From positions 12,361,419 through 12,425,418 of the forward strand of contig OZ020486.1 in NCBI GenBank assembly GCA_963971405.1: a stretch of 64,000 nucleotides of DNA. Reading direction: 5' to 3'. Within the stretch, counting starts at the first letter, position 1; every line of letters starts with the position of its first letter. Position numbers and translations under genes: made by a program. This DNA comes from Psococerastis gibbosa (lineage: Eukaryota > Arthropoda > Insecta > Psocodea > Psocidae). The notes beneath the pieces are model-generated. The model saw only the letters and a program-made list of their open reading frames with translations, did not search any database and was not told the DNA's origin. Positions 46,554 through 56,140 of the stretch are shown here, one piece after another.

Positions 46554-46975
46554 GTAAGTATCTCTGTGTATTAATTTAGTGAAGTTATGCCGACGCCCAT
46601 ACCAAGTTATTTAATGATGCAGCCCAACCGACTCAGTCATCTTTCTTTTGCCAAGCCTTGCCATTTTCTTTGACATTTCTCAGCATGTCTCCTTACGTTG
46701 CTATCAACATTACTAAGCTTACGGTTAGGACTTATTAGTATTAGTAATAATGACCTGAAGGACTTTTTATGGACCCAGGCCTACTTATAGCGGCCTATAG
46801 GTCCCTTGTCTGTCCAATGCTAGCGACCCCATGTATTTTGGACATTATTGCTTTCCAATTTATACGTACCTAGTATAAGGAAAGCTTTGTGATGGTCGAA
46901 ATTTTCGATTCCGAGCTTTCAACGGATTTACATGTTTTGAGGTCCCAGGGACCCAAAAAAGTGTTTTTTACGAAA

Positions 46976-47045
46976 TGTCTGTCTGTCGCTCTGTCTGTCT
47001 GTCTGTCTGTCTGTATGTATGTCTGTCTGTCTGTCTGTCTGTCTG
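46976..47045 (+). repeat. TGTC microsatellite
   Basis: Tetranucleotide tract inside family A; the homologous tract is shorter at 3381-3425 and similar at 63496-63545. Confidence 0.9.
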
Positions 47046-47657
47046 TTCATCGATTTCCGGGCAAACTACTCGGCGGATTTGTGTGAAATTGGACATGTAG
47101 GTTCACAAAATTCATACCTCGGGACCATTTTTTTTATTTTGGGCTAACTCAATTTGGGGGGGGGGGGTTTATTTTCAAAAAACTCCAAAAAAACGTCTAA
47201 AAAAATTATTTCTCAAAAACGGCTCCAACGATTTCTTTTAAATTCACATATATTCTAGTCGTTATTAATGTTGATAAAATGCGGGGGGTCGCTTACCCCT
47301 TGATAGTTTGCTTCTGGGGGTAAAAAAATAAAAATTACTTAATTTTAATGAACAATGACTAAAAAATAATTTTTCTGCGAAACCTTTCTATCGATGATTT
47401 CTACCTTCAGGCATGTTTTAGGTGTTAAATTGAGTAACGAAACCGGACAGTTTACATTCCCAAAAAACTATTTGGTTTTGTGCAAAAAAAAATGTTTGAA
47501 AAAATGAAACCAAATTCACGCTGAAATGCATTGCGTGCCCTGCCATTATTGCTGTGTGGTAATGTGCTGGTCTGTCCTATCTAGAATTTACGTCACCTCC
47601 AGTGACGTCAGGTGAATGACCCTCCCCCCCCCCCCGTGATAAAGGAAATTTAACCAT

Positions 47658-48485
47658 TGTAGCGTGCAACCCTACCTTTTTATATGTGTATCCAGTTTAC
47701 TGGATATACTAAATCTTAATATTACGATTACATATCTTCTTATTATTATTTATTAAATTTTTTCAATTTATTTATTTATTTGTAAATCCGCCATATTTGT
47801 TTTGTTCAATTAACCAACCTCCAAATATCACATTCGGTTTAAAATAAATTAATTTTTTCTATCTTTTATTATTATTCACAATTTAATTATCGCCAGATCT
47901 TTTAAAATCACAAAATCATAAAGTATCTATTATTATTTATTTCTATTTATTAATAAAAATACTTTTATTATTATTATTATTACTTTAAAATAGTTTTTGA
48001 CGAGAGGTTGGCGGCCGGTTGAATTTGCGGTGGCTTGTTAGAAAATGTTACGAAGAAGGATGGCCGAGAATTTCTTATAACCCGATTTGGATTTTAAAAA
48101 AAAGAAAAAAAGAAATGAGATTTTAAAGAAGGAAGAAGTCATAAGGATGATGGCTGGCAGGAGTTGTGGTGGCATGGATTTGATTTCGACGATGATGGGC
48201 TAAACCCCACCCGGAAGGGGGTGTTCGGACTCCGCTCCCTCCTCAGCCCAGACAATGTGACGATTTAGGATTGAGCCATGAGGTGATCGCTTACTTTTTA
48301 TTTATTGGAGACGCTTATTGGCCACGCTACTACAGGTGCTCTATTTTTCTATATCTTAGGGTTTCATAATTCTATCAAGAATATAATTTCTGTTAATTAA
48401 TTCTTGTTGTAATTATTTCACAACATTCATTCCTCGATCCTACAGCCTCTCCTAAAGAACCCTAAGCCGGGGAGAAAACGCAACA
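47658..48485. mobile_element. Probable solo LTR (828 bp, TG...CA, 4-bp CCAT duplication)
   Basis: Inserted into family A: left junction AACCAT|TGTAGCGTGCAACCC, right junction GAAAACGCAACA|CCATAGG. The host repeat in other copies reads continuously through CCATAGGAAAAT. TG/CA ends with a 4-bp duplication fit a Gypsy-type solo LTR. No gag or pol sequence, so recombination between two LTRs is the likely origin. The orientation is not certain. Confidence 0.7.
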
Positions 48486-49042
48486 CCATAGGAAAATTAT
48501 TTACCATGAAATTAATCATTTTATCTCCCTACTAATTCATAAATTGGAAAGCATGTTCGAGTAAACTCGGACCGGTTCTTTGTATTGTTTCCGTATGAAT
48601 ATTTGGCCATTAGCTAACTAGTATAAGTCCTCGCTGTCAACCTACACCCGCTACAAGCGATAATGGACAAGGTGAGACAGCTTACCATTGACGCAATGAA
48701 ACAGGCGATCAAGCATGACTTAACCAAGTACAAATACGAGTCATGGTTAGGACTTAGGCACCATCTATTCTATTTTATACCTTTGGTTCGAGTTGGCACT
48801 CAGGTCGTGTAAAACAATTTTTCTTCTATTAAAAATTATGTAGTGATTAACATAAGATTACTATTTCTGCGTTATGTTATTCTCTTAGAAATAGCGTGAG
48901 ACGTGCATCACTGAACTTGCATGAAGGCAAGCAAAAGAAATTTAATATCAAGCTCAATGGCTCCCTTAAATAAGGCAAGGGTTGTATGAATAATTTGAAG
49001 GGAACGTTGCAGAAATATTAAAAACTTTAAAATTTGTTGCAG

Positions 49043-49140
49043 ACCAACCAGAAGTGGAGGTGGAACGCAGTTGGGTGCATTCGGGGGAGGGCTACGAGAC
49101 GCAGCTTGTGTGCATCGTTCATGCAGAACCCCCCGCTGAT
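49043..49140 (+). CDS. Exon E of the Ig-domain adhesion gene (start of Ig domain 3)
   Basis: 98-nt exon after TTTGTTGCAG (ends 49042), followed by donor GTAAGT (49141). Phase 1 in, phase 0 out. With the last base of exon D it reads YQPEVEVERSWVHSGEGYE and then TQLVCIVHAEPPAD. The W-HSGEG-E--LVCIV motif is a strong family signature for the start of the third Ig domain of Klingon-type proteins. The remaining half (expected Trp strand and a -NYSC- type motif) was not found between 49141 and 64000, so the next exon probably lies beyond the window, at least 14.8 kb downstream. Confidence 0.92.
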
Positions 49141-50050
49141 GTAAGTTTTTCTGTTTTCAGCTCATGAATTTTAACTCAAACTATTTTCTGTTGCATGCAC
49201 TTGTGTTGTTTTATATAAATGTGAGTCACTTAGCGTTGAGTCGATAAAGTTTTATACTCTAATCGGACCTTGTTTACTTGAGTGCTTCTTTTATCATTCG
49301 AGAGAGAATACTAAATGGAGCAGAAAATTCTAAGAAATTATTTAAAATGTATTTTACCCATTTTGGTTTTCCACTATAGCAGTCGTATCAGTATTTGAAT
49401 TATCACTTGTGTTAATTCATAGTGGTTACAATTGTGTGGGCAACTTGTCAATATTACACCAAAACACACATCCATACTATTCATGACTATCCATATTATC
49501 TTCAAAACTTTCTTCAAAACTAAAACTGTCCTCGGGACTCCATTTAGCACCTACAATGGGTTAATTGTAAGAAAGGCCCAAAATTCGCTCATATGGAAAA
49601 TGAAGAAAATTTTGTTTCTTTCATTATTTCTTTCTCTTTTCTTTCTTTCTTTCTCCAATAAATAAGCTGACCGTCACTTACACAGATTTGCCACGGCTAT
49701 AAAAGTTCTGGAACTAAAGGAAAAATACTGCTGAGAATAGGCGGGATTACCTCTTTGGTCTAGAGTTTTTTTTAAAGACTTCACTGCAATTTTGTAGTGA
49801 AAATTATGTCCCCTACAAAAATGTTTTCAATCAAAAATTTGCCTACATGGCTATAAGCTTACACATAAATTATACTCCAACGCAATCTACAATTTATAAA
49901 TTTAAGGCTCGGAAACTAAACGCTGATACATCATATTTTAAATCATTAATTACAGCATTGATTATAATCCAAGAGCATTTTAAAAAGTCTGTGTGAGAGC
50001 ATAAATAAGACTCCTTTTCACCAGCTTTAAATTGGTTTGATTTAAAATGT
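49141..50050. other. Sequence after exon E; TTTC microsatellite
   Basis: TTTC-rich tract at 49617-49655. GGCCCAAAATTCGCTCATATGG at 49577 resembles the motif at 30490. No exon completing Ig3 seen. Confidence 0.4.
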
Positions 50051-50417
50051 CTTCTTTCTAACGTCTGCATTCAGAATTTCTACTTTAAGCAACCCTGTTA
50101 ACCTGGCGGGGGACGTGAGTCTATTTATTAACATGAGGCACCCTAAGGGAAGACTCCTTCACTTCGGGGAGAAGGGGAGTTGACTGACAGGGTGAACCTC
50201 CTGATTATAGTGCATTCCGAACCACTTGGTGCACATAATAAAGTCACACGATTAATTCGGAGGTGACCAGGACTCGCACGTAGACTGACTGGTTTAGTCT
50301 CAGCGCTTTAGCATGTCCCACCATGTTTCTCTGCCAACGCTGTGCACACTACCAAGTTTGCCGCAGTTTGAAACACGTCCTGCTCTCGTGGATTCAACTT
50401 GGTAAGGCCGTTGGCGG
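50051..50417 (-). mobile_element. Retroposon family E, copy 3, with 11-bp duplication
   Basis: Same body as 39960-40330. Flanked by ATTTAAAATGT at 50040-50050 and 50418-50428. The tail at its own 3' end has changed from AAC to AAG units. Confidence 0.82.
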
Positions 50418-50428
50418 ATTTAAAATGT

Positions 50429-50847
50429 AATGTAGGCATATCATCTTTTTGTTCCGAGCTTTAATCTAACAGAATATCCCTTATCTCTTTCTTTTCTTTC
50501 CCTTCACCTCACTTTCCTTCTATAGCTTTTGAATAGTTTTCTATTGACGATTCACACTGAAGACTTCTCTCCATTTCTTTGAAAGCTGAACTTCTCCCTT
50601 ATATTGTACAGCCTGTACTATATTTTCATTTCTTGTTCCACTCCACCGTTTCCCACCTTCATGATTGTCTGTTAAAACTCCAATCCATTTCCCTGTGCTT
50701 CCAAGTGAAACTCGCGACATTCTATACAAAGAAATTGCAGCACCCCGATTTGTCTGATGTCGAAGTACGAAAGGGCAGTAAATTTTGTTCTTTACGTCTC
50801 ATCCATCTCTGAAATGAATATTCCTCAGATATTATCAACAAGTTTCT
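50429..50847. other. No recognisable feature
   Basis: Short frames on both strands without family similarity. Confidence 0.35.
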
Positions 50848-51485
50848 GCAGCCCGATCATGATCATGATCATGATTAATATATAAATATAAAATAATAAA
50901 TATATATATATATATATAAATATAAAATATATATAAATATATAAATATATATATATAAATGGTTAATATATAATACCATGTCACGTGATGGTATTAATTC
51001 AATTGTTTAAAATAAATGAACAGTAAATTTCAGAACTTTTTAAATTGTGATGTTGGCAAGACTGAAGAACTGAACTGACGCGACGCTGCCGTAGCAAATA
51101 TAAATATAAATAGCCAAATGTAAACATATCGCCCTAAAAATAAACATTAAAATGAACATGTTTCAATTATGAAATATAAAATATATTGTATAATGTATAA
51201 GAATTATAAATAATTTCTCTAAATTTCTAATATAAGGCAGAAAAAATTAAGAAACTCACCCAAAATATAGCCGAAGATCATTCAATTGTTGAAATACGGT
51301 ACTTTAAATAGACATAATTTGAATTTTCCGCGCCTAGCACTCTAGCTACGATTACCAACATCAAAAATTAAAACAAATCGGAAATTTAATGTTCATTTAT
51401 TTTAAACAATATATTGAATTAATGCCATCCCGTGACATGGTTTCATATTAACCCCGGTATTAAAATCGCCATGATCGGGCTGCTG
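50848..51485. mobile_element. Foldback element, GCAGCCC family (long form), copy 2
   Basis: Ends GCAGCCCGATCATGATCATG and GCCATGATCGGGCTGC, with inverted ATACCATGTCACGTGATGG / CCATCCCGTGACATGG further in. A TA-rich microsatellite (50875-50965) fills the left arm. Confidence 0.78.
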
Positions 51486-51628
51486 CCACACATTAGTTAA
51501 CAAATGCTTGTATAAATAGCTAAAAAATGCATCTGGAGAGATTTTGAAGGCAAGTAATCTTTCACTGACATTAGTTAGTTTGTGAATGTAAAACGTTGAA
51601 AATTTAATTTTAAAAAGGAAAATTTGCC

Positions 51629-51975
51629 AATGGCCTTACCATGTTGATTCCATTAGAACAGAGCATGTTTCAAACTGCGGCAAACTTGGTAGTGTGCACA
51701 GCGTTGGCAGGGGAACATGGTGGGACATGATAACGCGCTTATTTAAGTATAGGTACGTGTCGAGTCCTGGTCACCTCCGATTTAATCGTGTGACTTTATC
51801 ATGTTCCCCAAGTGGTTCGGAATCCAGTATAATCAAGAGGTCCACCCTGTAAGTCAGTCAGTCACCCTTAGGGTGCCTCAGGTTAACAAACAGACTCACT
51901 CCCCCGCCAGGCTGACAGGGTTGCTTAAAGCAGAAATGCTAAAAGCAGGTGTTGGAAACAACAACAACAACATTG
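51629..51975 (+). mobile_element. Retroposon family E, copy 4 (plus orientation, AAC tail)
   Basis: Reads CAAACTTGGTAGTGTGCACA, AGCGTTGGCAGGGGAACATGG, TCCCCAAGTGGTTCGGAATC, ending GAAACAACAACAACAACA. The target duplication is not evident. Confidence 0.78.
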
Positions 51976-53536
51976 TGCAGCTGTTGTTTTATGAAATGCT
52001 TAGATTGCTCAATACAATTCATCTCATTATGGTAAGCAAGGCGAAAACTTTATACTTATTTATGACCAGTAAAAACGTTAGAAGATAGGCAATGTTAACA
52101 TACGAGTAGTGTTTTCATATTTCAGTTCGAACTATTACTCAAAAGTTTTAATGTACCTTAGTTACCATTGTTACGGTACCTACTATGTATATCTACACTA
52201 TATTCAGAAACTTTGTACAGTCAAGTGATAGTTTAATGGAAGTTTATATTTTCCTATAAGTAGAAAATAAAATTGACGTTAATGCACTTTCTGTGTCGCC
52301 TGCTGGGTTTCAATCCATATCATTTAGTTGTGACAACTTAACCAGAAAAAATGGTAATTTATTGGGTTGGTGTATTTGGCTTTATAAATCCGAATTTGCC
52401 ATATACTGTGTGTGCATGTGCGCAAATACTCAAAAGAGTCCCGCGCCAAAAATTTAATTTAAAAAAATGTTCCCATCACAAGAACAACAAATTTAAATTA
52501 GTAACTTAGTACCCTATATAAGCCTTAGTGCTATTTCAGGATACACATTTTTGACTACAACTCTCTGTTGCTGTCAGCAACATGCCCGGATGTCCTACCG
52601 GTGAAAGCAAGTTGGGTGGACACAGGCCATGTGTTCATTTTTTACTTAAGCTATTTTATGTCGAGTCTCGAATTTCGGTCGTCATGGTACGGTTCAGAGT
52701 TCTGTATAAGAAAAATAAATTTAATAACTTGGCTGAAGTATGCTAGTTTCCATTTCTTAACCGTCGGCAGTATCACCTGTTCTGTACCAACTGGAAAACG
52801 CCAGTGCGGTGCCATCACCTAAATATGAATTTTTCTCAAATATTTATGCCCCAGGCCCCCAGCTACAAAATATGTTTAGCCCTCTGAAATGCTAGTTGCA
52901 GCAACAACGGAGTACTGTACTACTACAGTTGATACAATAGCTGTAACGATATTTATGCCTATGTACAATATATGTACCTGTGCAGGTATACAGTATTTCC
53001 TCCACTGCATTTCCTTCAAAAACATAAAAAAAGTAAAAGAGCTAGCGATTGACAGTAAAATGATGCATGAATAATACAGAAATAGAAGCGCCTGCAGTCT
53101 CTTGATTAAATTTTACTGTTAAAAACGCTGTTTTCCCAGCACGCAAGGAGCTTCCGACGTCTCAATTTGTGTACTTCATAAGTTTGTTTTTGGAACATTT
53201 TGCAGTATCTTACATTCCTCAGAGGAATTGGGAAGCTGCCCGCAAGACTTATGGGTATATTATATGGCACATTTTAGAGTGTATGTTTTAAATTAAAACA
53301 TGTATTATTAATAATATATTTACATTATATTGTATATGCATTATGTGAATTATATGCAGGCTTACATTACTAATCAGAATAGATTATATTGATCAATTGA
53401 TGCACAATACAAATACAACGCAATACTTTAACGCTTAAAACTAACAAATTAACAACAACAACAACAACAAATAATAATTAATTACATTAAATTACCCCCC
53501 AGAAACCAATTATAAATAAGCATGTAATATCCTACT
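51976..53536. other. No gene recognised; AAC microsatellite
   Basis: GCGCAAATACTCAAAAGAGTCCCGCGCC at about 52427-52454 recurs inverted at about 56833-56860. AAC repeat at 53450-53470. Otherwise only short frames. Confidence 0.4.
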
Positions 53537-53634
53537 CAAGGCTGTGCCCATCAGGTTTGGATTTTCTGAGGGGGGGGGGGGGGGTCCGGACCCCTAGGAC
53601 CACCCCCCCCCCCCCCCCCGTGGGCACGGCCATG
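53537..53634. mobile_element. 98-bp hAT-like MITE with perfect 8-bp duplication
   Basis: Ends CAAGGCTGTGCCC and GGGCACGGCCATG, inverted with two mismatches. Flanked by ATCCTACT at 53529-53536 and 53635-53642. Interior is almost entirely a G-run, GGGTCCGGACCC and a C-run, so the whole element can fold into one GC stem. Confidence 0.82.
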
Positions 53635-53642
53635 ATCCTACT

Positions 53643-54502
53643 CAACTCCTTATCCTACGAACGCTTTCTTGTTACGTGGTCCCGTAAATAGTTAAAGAGT
53701 GACCTTTCCTTCATTAGAATGAAGAAAAAAAGATTTTACCTGCGTATGCAACTAATAGCTGCTGGAAATAACAACCAATTATATAATAATAATAAAAATA
53801 AATAAGCGTGGGCTAGGCTACGAGGCGCACGAATCAACTCAGAAGGTGAAAAAAACATATCCGGATGTTTTTATTTTTATTTGAAGTGCCTTTTATGGAC
53901 GCACGTATAAGACTACCGGTACTTCTTGTAGTAAAACTGTTTTACCTTGCCCTGCCAACGACCTCATGGAACATTAGTGGTATTGTTTTAGTGCTGTTCC
54001 CATCATTGCTTGAAAAGTCTCGTTAAGAAAGCCTACACAGCACCGCCATGCATAAGTTTTTTTGTCTTTCATAAAAAGGTTAATCAAGTACAAACAATTT
54101 AAATAAATAAATAAATAAGCATTTAGACAAATATGCAAATTGCAAATTTAACTTAACTTACTTAACTATGCTTATCATAATTTACATGTGTGATACATAA
54201 CTATTGTACAATTATAATTATAAATAGTACATCGTGCATCTATTTAACAATGTGAAGATTAAAGAGATAAGTTGTATACATGTCATCTAATAATAATAAT
54301 AATATGTGTATTGAAAACAATTTTACATTTACACTGATCAGCAGTAGCCACAACAGCTACATAGCTGAAAGAGAATCAACGTACATTTATCACTCAAGAT
54401 TAAAAATTAAAAATAGAAATAAATAAAATAAAATACAGCATCACATGATAAATTAGTAGAATTTCATATTTTTCATTTAAATAAAATAAATAAATAAGGG
54501 GT
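53643..54502. other. AT-rich region; probably includes the 3' UTR of the downstream LINE
   Basis: Contains TAAA-type tracts at 54101-54117 and 54480-54496, either of which (as TTTA on the minus strand) could be the tail of the element at 54503. No other feature. Confidence 0.35.
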
Positions 54503-55876
54503 TTATGAGGACAGGAGGAACTCCACGTTTTCTACTGCACACAGCCAGACTCTAACTTGACTGGCGAAAGTTCTGGGCTTCATATCAGGGTCAAAAAAGA
54601 AGGGCAGAGCGTTTAGCAACCTCGGAACCAAATAGTTCGGAGATTTCCGAAAGTTTTCCACCGCAGGAAAAGGCACCAGGAAACGCTCTGCTCTTCTTAG
54701 AGAATGTGCTATAGGGATACGGATAGGGAGATTTTCACATGATTTAAAATATAATTTAAGCAAATTGTAGATGTACAAGTGGCGAAGAGGAAGTAATTCG
54801 AATTCGGAGAATAAGAGCCATGAAGAGAAGAACCTGGGTTTTTTGGCTATGGTACGCAAAATGTACTTTTGAGTCACAAAAAGAGGCTGTAGGTGTGTGA
54901 GATAGGTCCCTCCCCATACCGAGATCCCATAAGCCACCCTTGATTCAAATAAGGAGCGGTAGAGGAGAAGCAGGGTTTCCTGAGGACAAACATTTCTGAG
55001 GAAAAATAATTGACGAAGAAAAAGACGACCGGATTTGTTAAGCTCTTTTAAATGAGTGTGCCATTTGACATTTGAGTCGTGCCAAACACCAAGGTATTTG
55101 GCAAATTCAAGTTTACTTATTTCTGGGCAACCACCCACGCAATTTGGTAGCATACAGTCTGGAGTATGGCAACAAATTTTTAGACTCTTTACTTGTTCAT
55201 CTCGGGTCAGATGAAACGGCAGAAAGCCAGTTTTTGAGATATTTATCGATAACCCATGAAATTGGAACCACGCATAAAGTTTTTGTAGGTCCTCAGTTGC
55301 CTGCCCCTCCACCTCCGCCCAAGAGTCCCCTGAGTACAGTAGAACCGTGTCATCCGCAAAGGCAACGACTCTACCTCCAAATTTGTGATCGCAGAGCTCA
55401 TTCAAATAAATTATAAAAAGAATTGGACCTAAAATTGAGCCCTGAGGGACAGAGCAAGCAATGGGCAGCCTATCGCTGAGTAAGCATTTTCCTATGCCGC
55501 GCGGGGTCGGTTTGTCAGTCCCAGATATGAAGGGGTCAGAGGGTACGTGTACCCTCTGACCCCTGTCACTTAAATAGCTCTTAAACCAGTCAAGGGGCAC
55601 ACCGCGCACTCCCGCACGGCACAGAACACTCATCAGTGCATCGTGCTCCACCGAATCAAAAGCTCGGGCCACGTCAAGAAGTAGAGCCGCCACCTTTTTA
55701 CCTGAGTTAATACCAAAATGTACAAAGTTGGAGACATCGTTCAAAGCCATATCAGTACTCTTTCCGGGTTGGAAGCCATATTGTCTTGGGCTGAACCACG
55801 AATATTTTTTAAGAAAGGATGTAAGCCTAACAGCCATCAATTTTTCAATGACCTTTCCAGGAACCTTAAGAAGTAA
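54503..55876 (-). mobile_element. Non-LTR retrotransposon ORF2, reverse transcriptase to C-terminus, 5'-truncated, frame intact
   Basis: Open minus-strand frame of about 455 codons. From about 55876: LLLKVPGKVIEKLMAVRL (RT block 1). Then SPRQYGFQPGKSTDMAL (block 2), VAALLLDVARAFDSVEHDAL (block 3, first catalytic Asp), CSVPQGSILGPILFIIYLNE (block 4) and VVAFADDTVLL (block 5, FADD version of the catalytic YADD). Beyond it lies SLFESRVAYGISVWGG in the C-terminal region. Endonuclease, ORF1 and RT block 0 are missing: a stop and unrelated AT-rich sequence lie just upstream. No frameshift in the remaining 1.35 kb suggests recent insertion. No neighbouring host gene is implied. Confidence 0.92.
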
Positions 55877-55974
55877 TGATAAAAATAAAAAGTAATACTA
55901 TAAAGTAATACTATCTGCCAATACATACCATTCTTATATATCTTAACTAAGTCTTTATTATTTAAAAATGGTAA

Positions 55975-56140
55975 TGTTATAATGAATGTACCCGATTAAC
56001 CTTTTCAATCGCCTCACTAAGTAACCTAATGGGTACTTGTGTCGAGTTACGACAAGTCTCCGATCGCAAGGTGTGTTGAGACTCGCATAATACAAGCACG
56101 CCACTGAAGGTACATTTCAATTGATGGTTAAATCTGGCCC
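55975..56140 (-). repeat. Interspersed repeat family C, copy 3
   Basis: Reverse complement of the block at 14145-14312: TTTTCAATCGCCTCACTAAG, TACTTGTGTCGAGTTACGAC, TCTCCGATCGCAAGGTGTG. It lies about 100 bp from the 5' end of the LINE. Confidence 0.7.

Larger units (their letters stand above)
46848..48581 (+). repeat. Family A interspersed repeat, copy 4, itself interrupted by a solo LTR
   Basis: Runs from TTGCTTTCCAATTTATACG to AAACTCGGACCGGTTCTTT, with TGTC microsatellite at 46976-47045 and a G-run at 47155-47167. Split at 47657 by an 828-bp insertion and resumes at 48486. Confidence 0.88.
46760..48740 (+). repeat. Family D copy split by a family A insertion
   Basis: 46760-46847 and 48582-48740 together reconstitute family D: AGCGACCCCATGTATTTTGGACATTA | TTTCCGTATGAATATTTGGCC...ACAAGCGATAATGGACAAGG. 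Comparison with the uninterrupted copy at 21880-22080 places the break right after GGACATTA. Confidence 0.8.

Noticed and set aside
46976..47086. Repeated CLSVCLSVC protein-like pattern
   Set aside because: Translation of the TGTC microsatellite in family A, not a cysteine-rich peptide gene.
50579..50812. Plus-strand frame considered as a continuation of Ig domain 3
   Set aside because: No acceptor in the right phase, no conserved Trp or Tyr-x-Cys motif.
55072..55416. 114-codon plus-strand frame
   Set aside because: It is the antisense shadow of the reverse transcriptase frame at 54503-55876.
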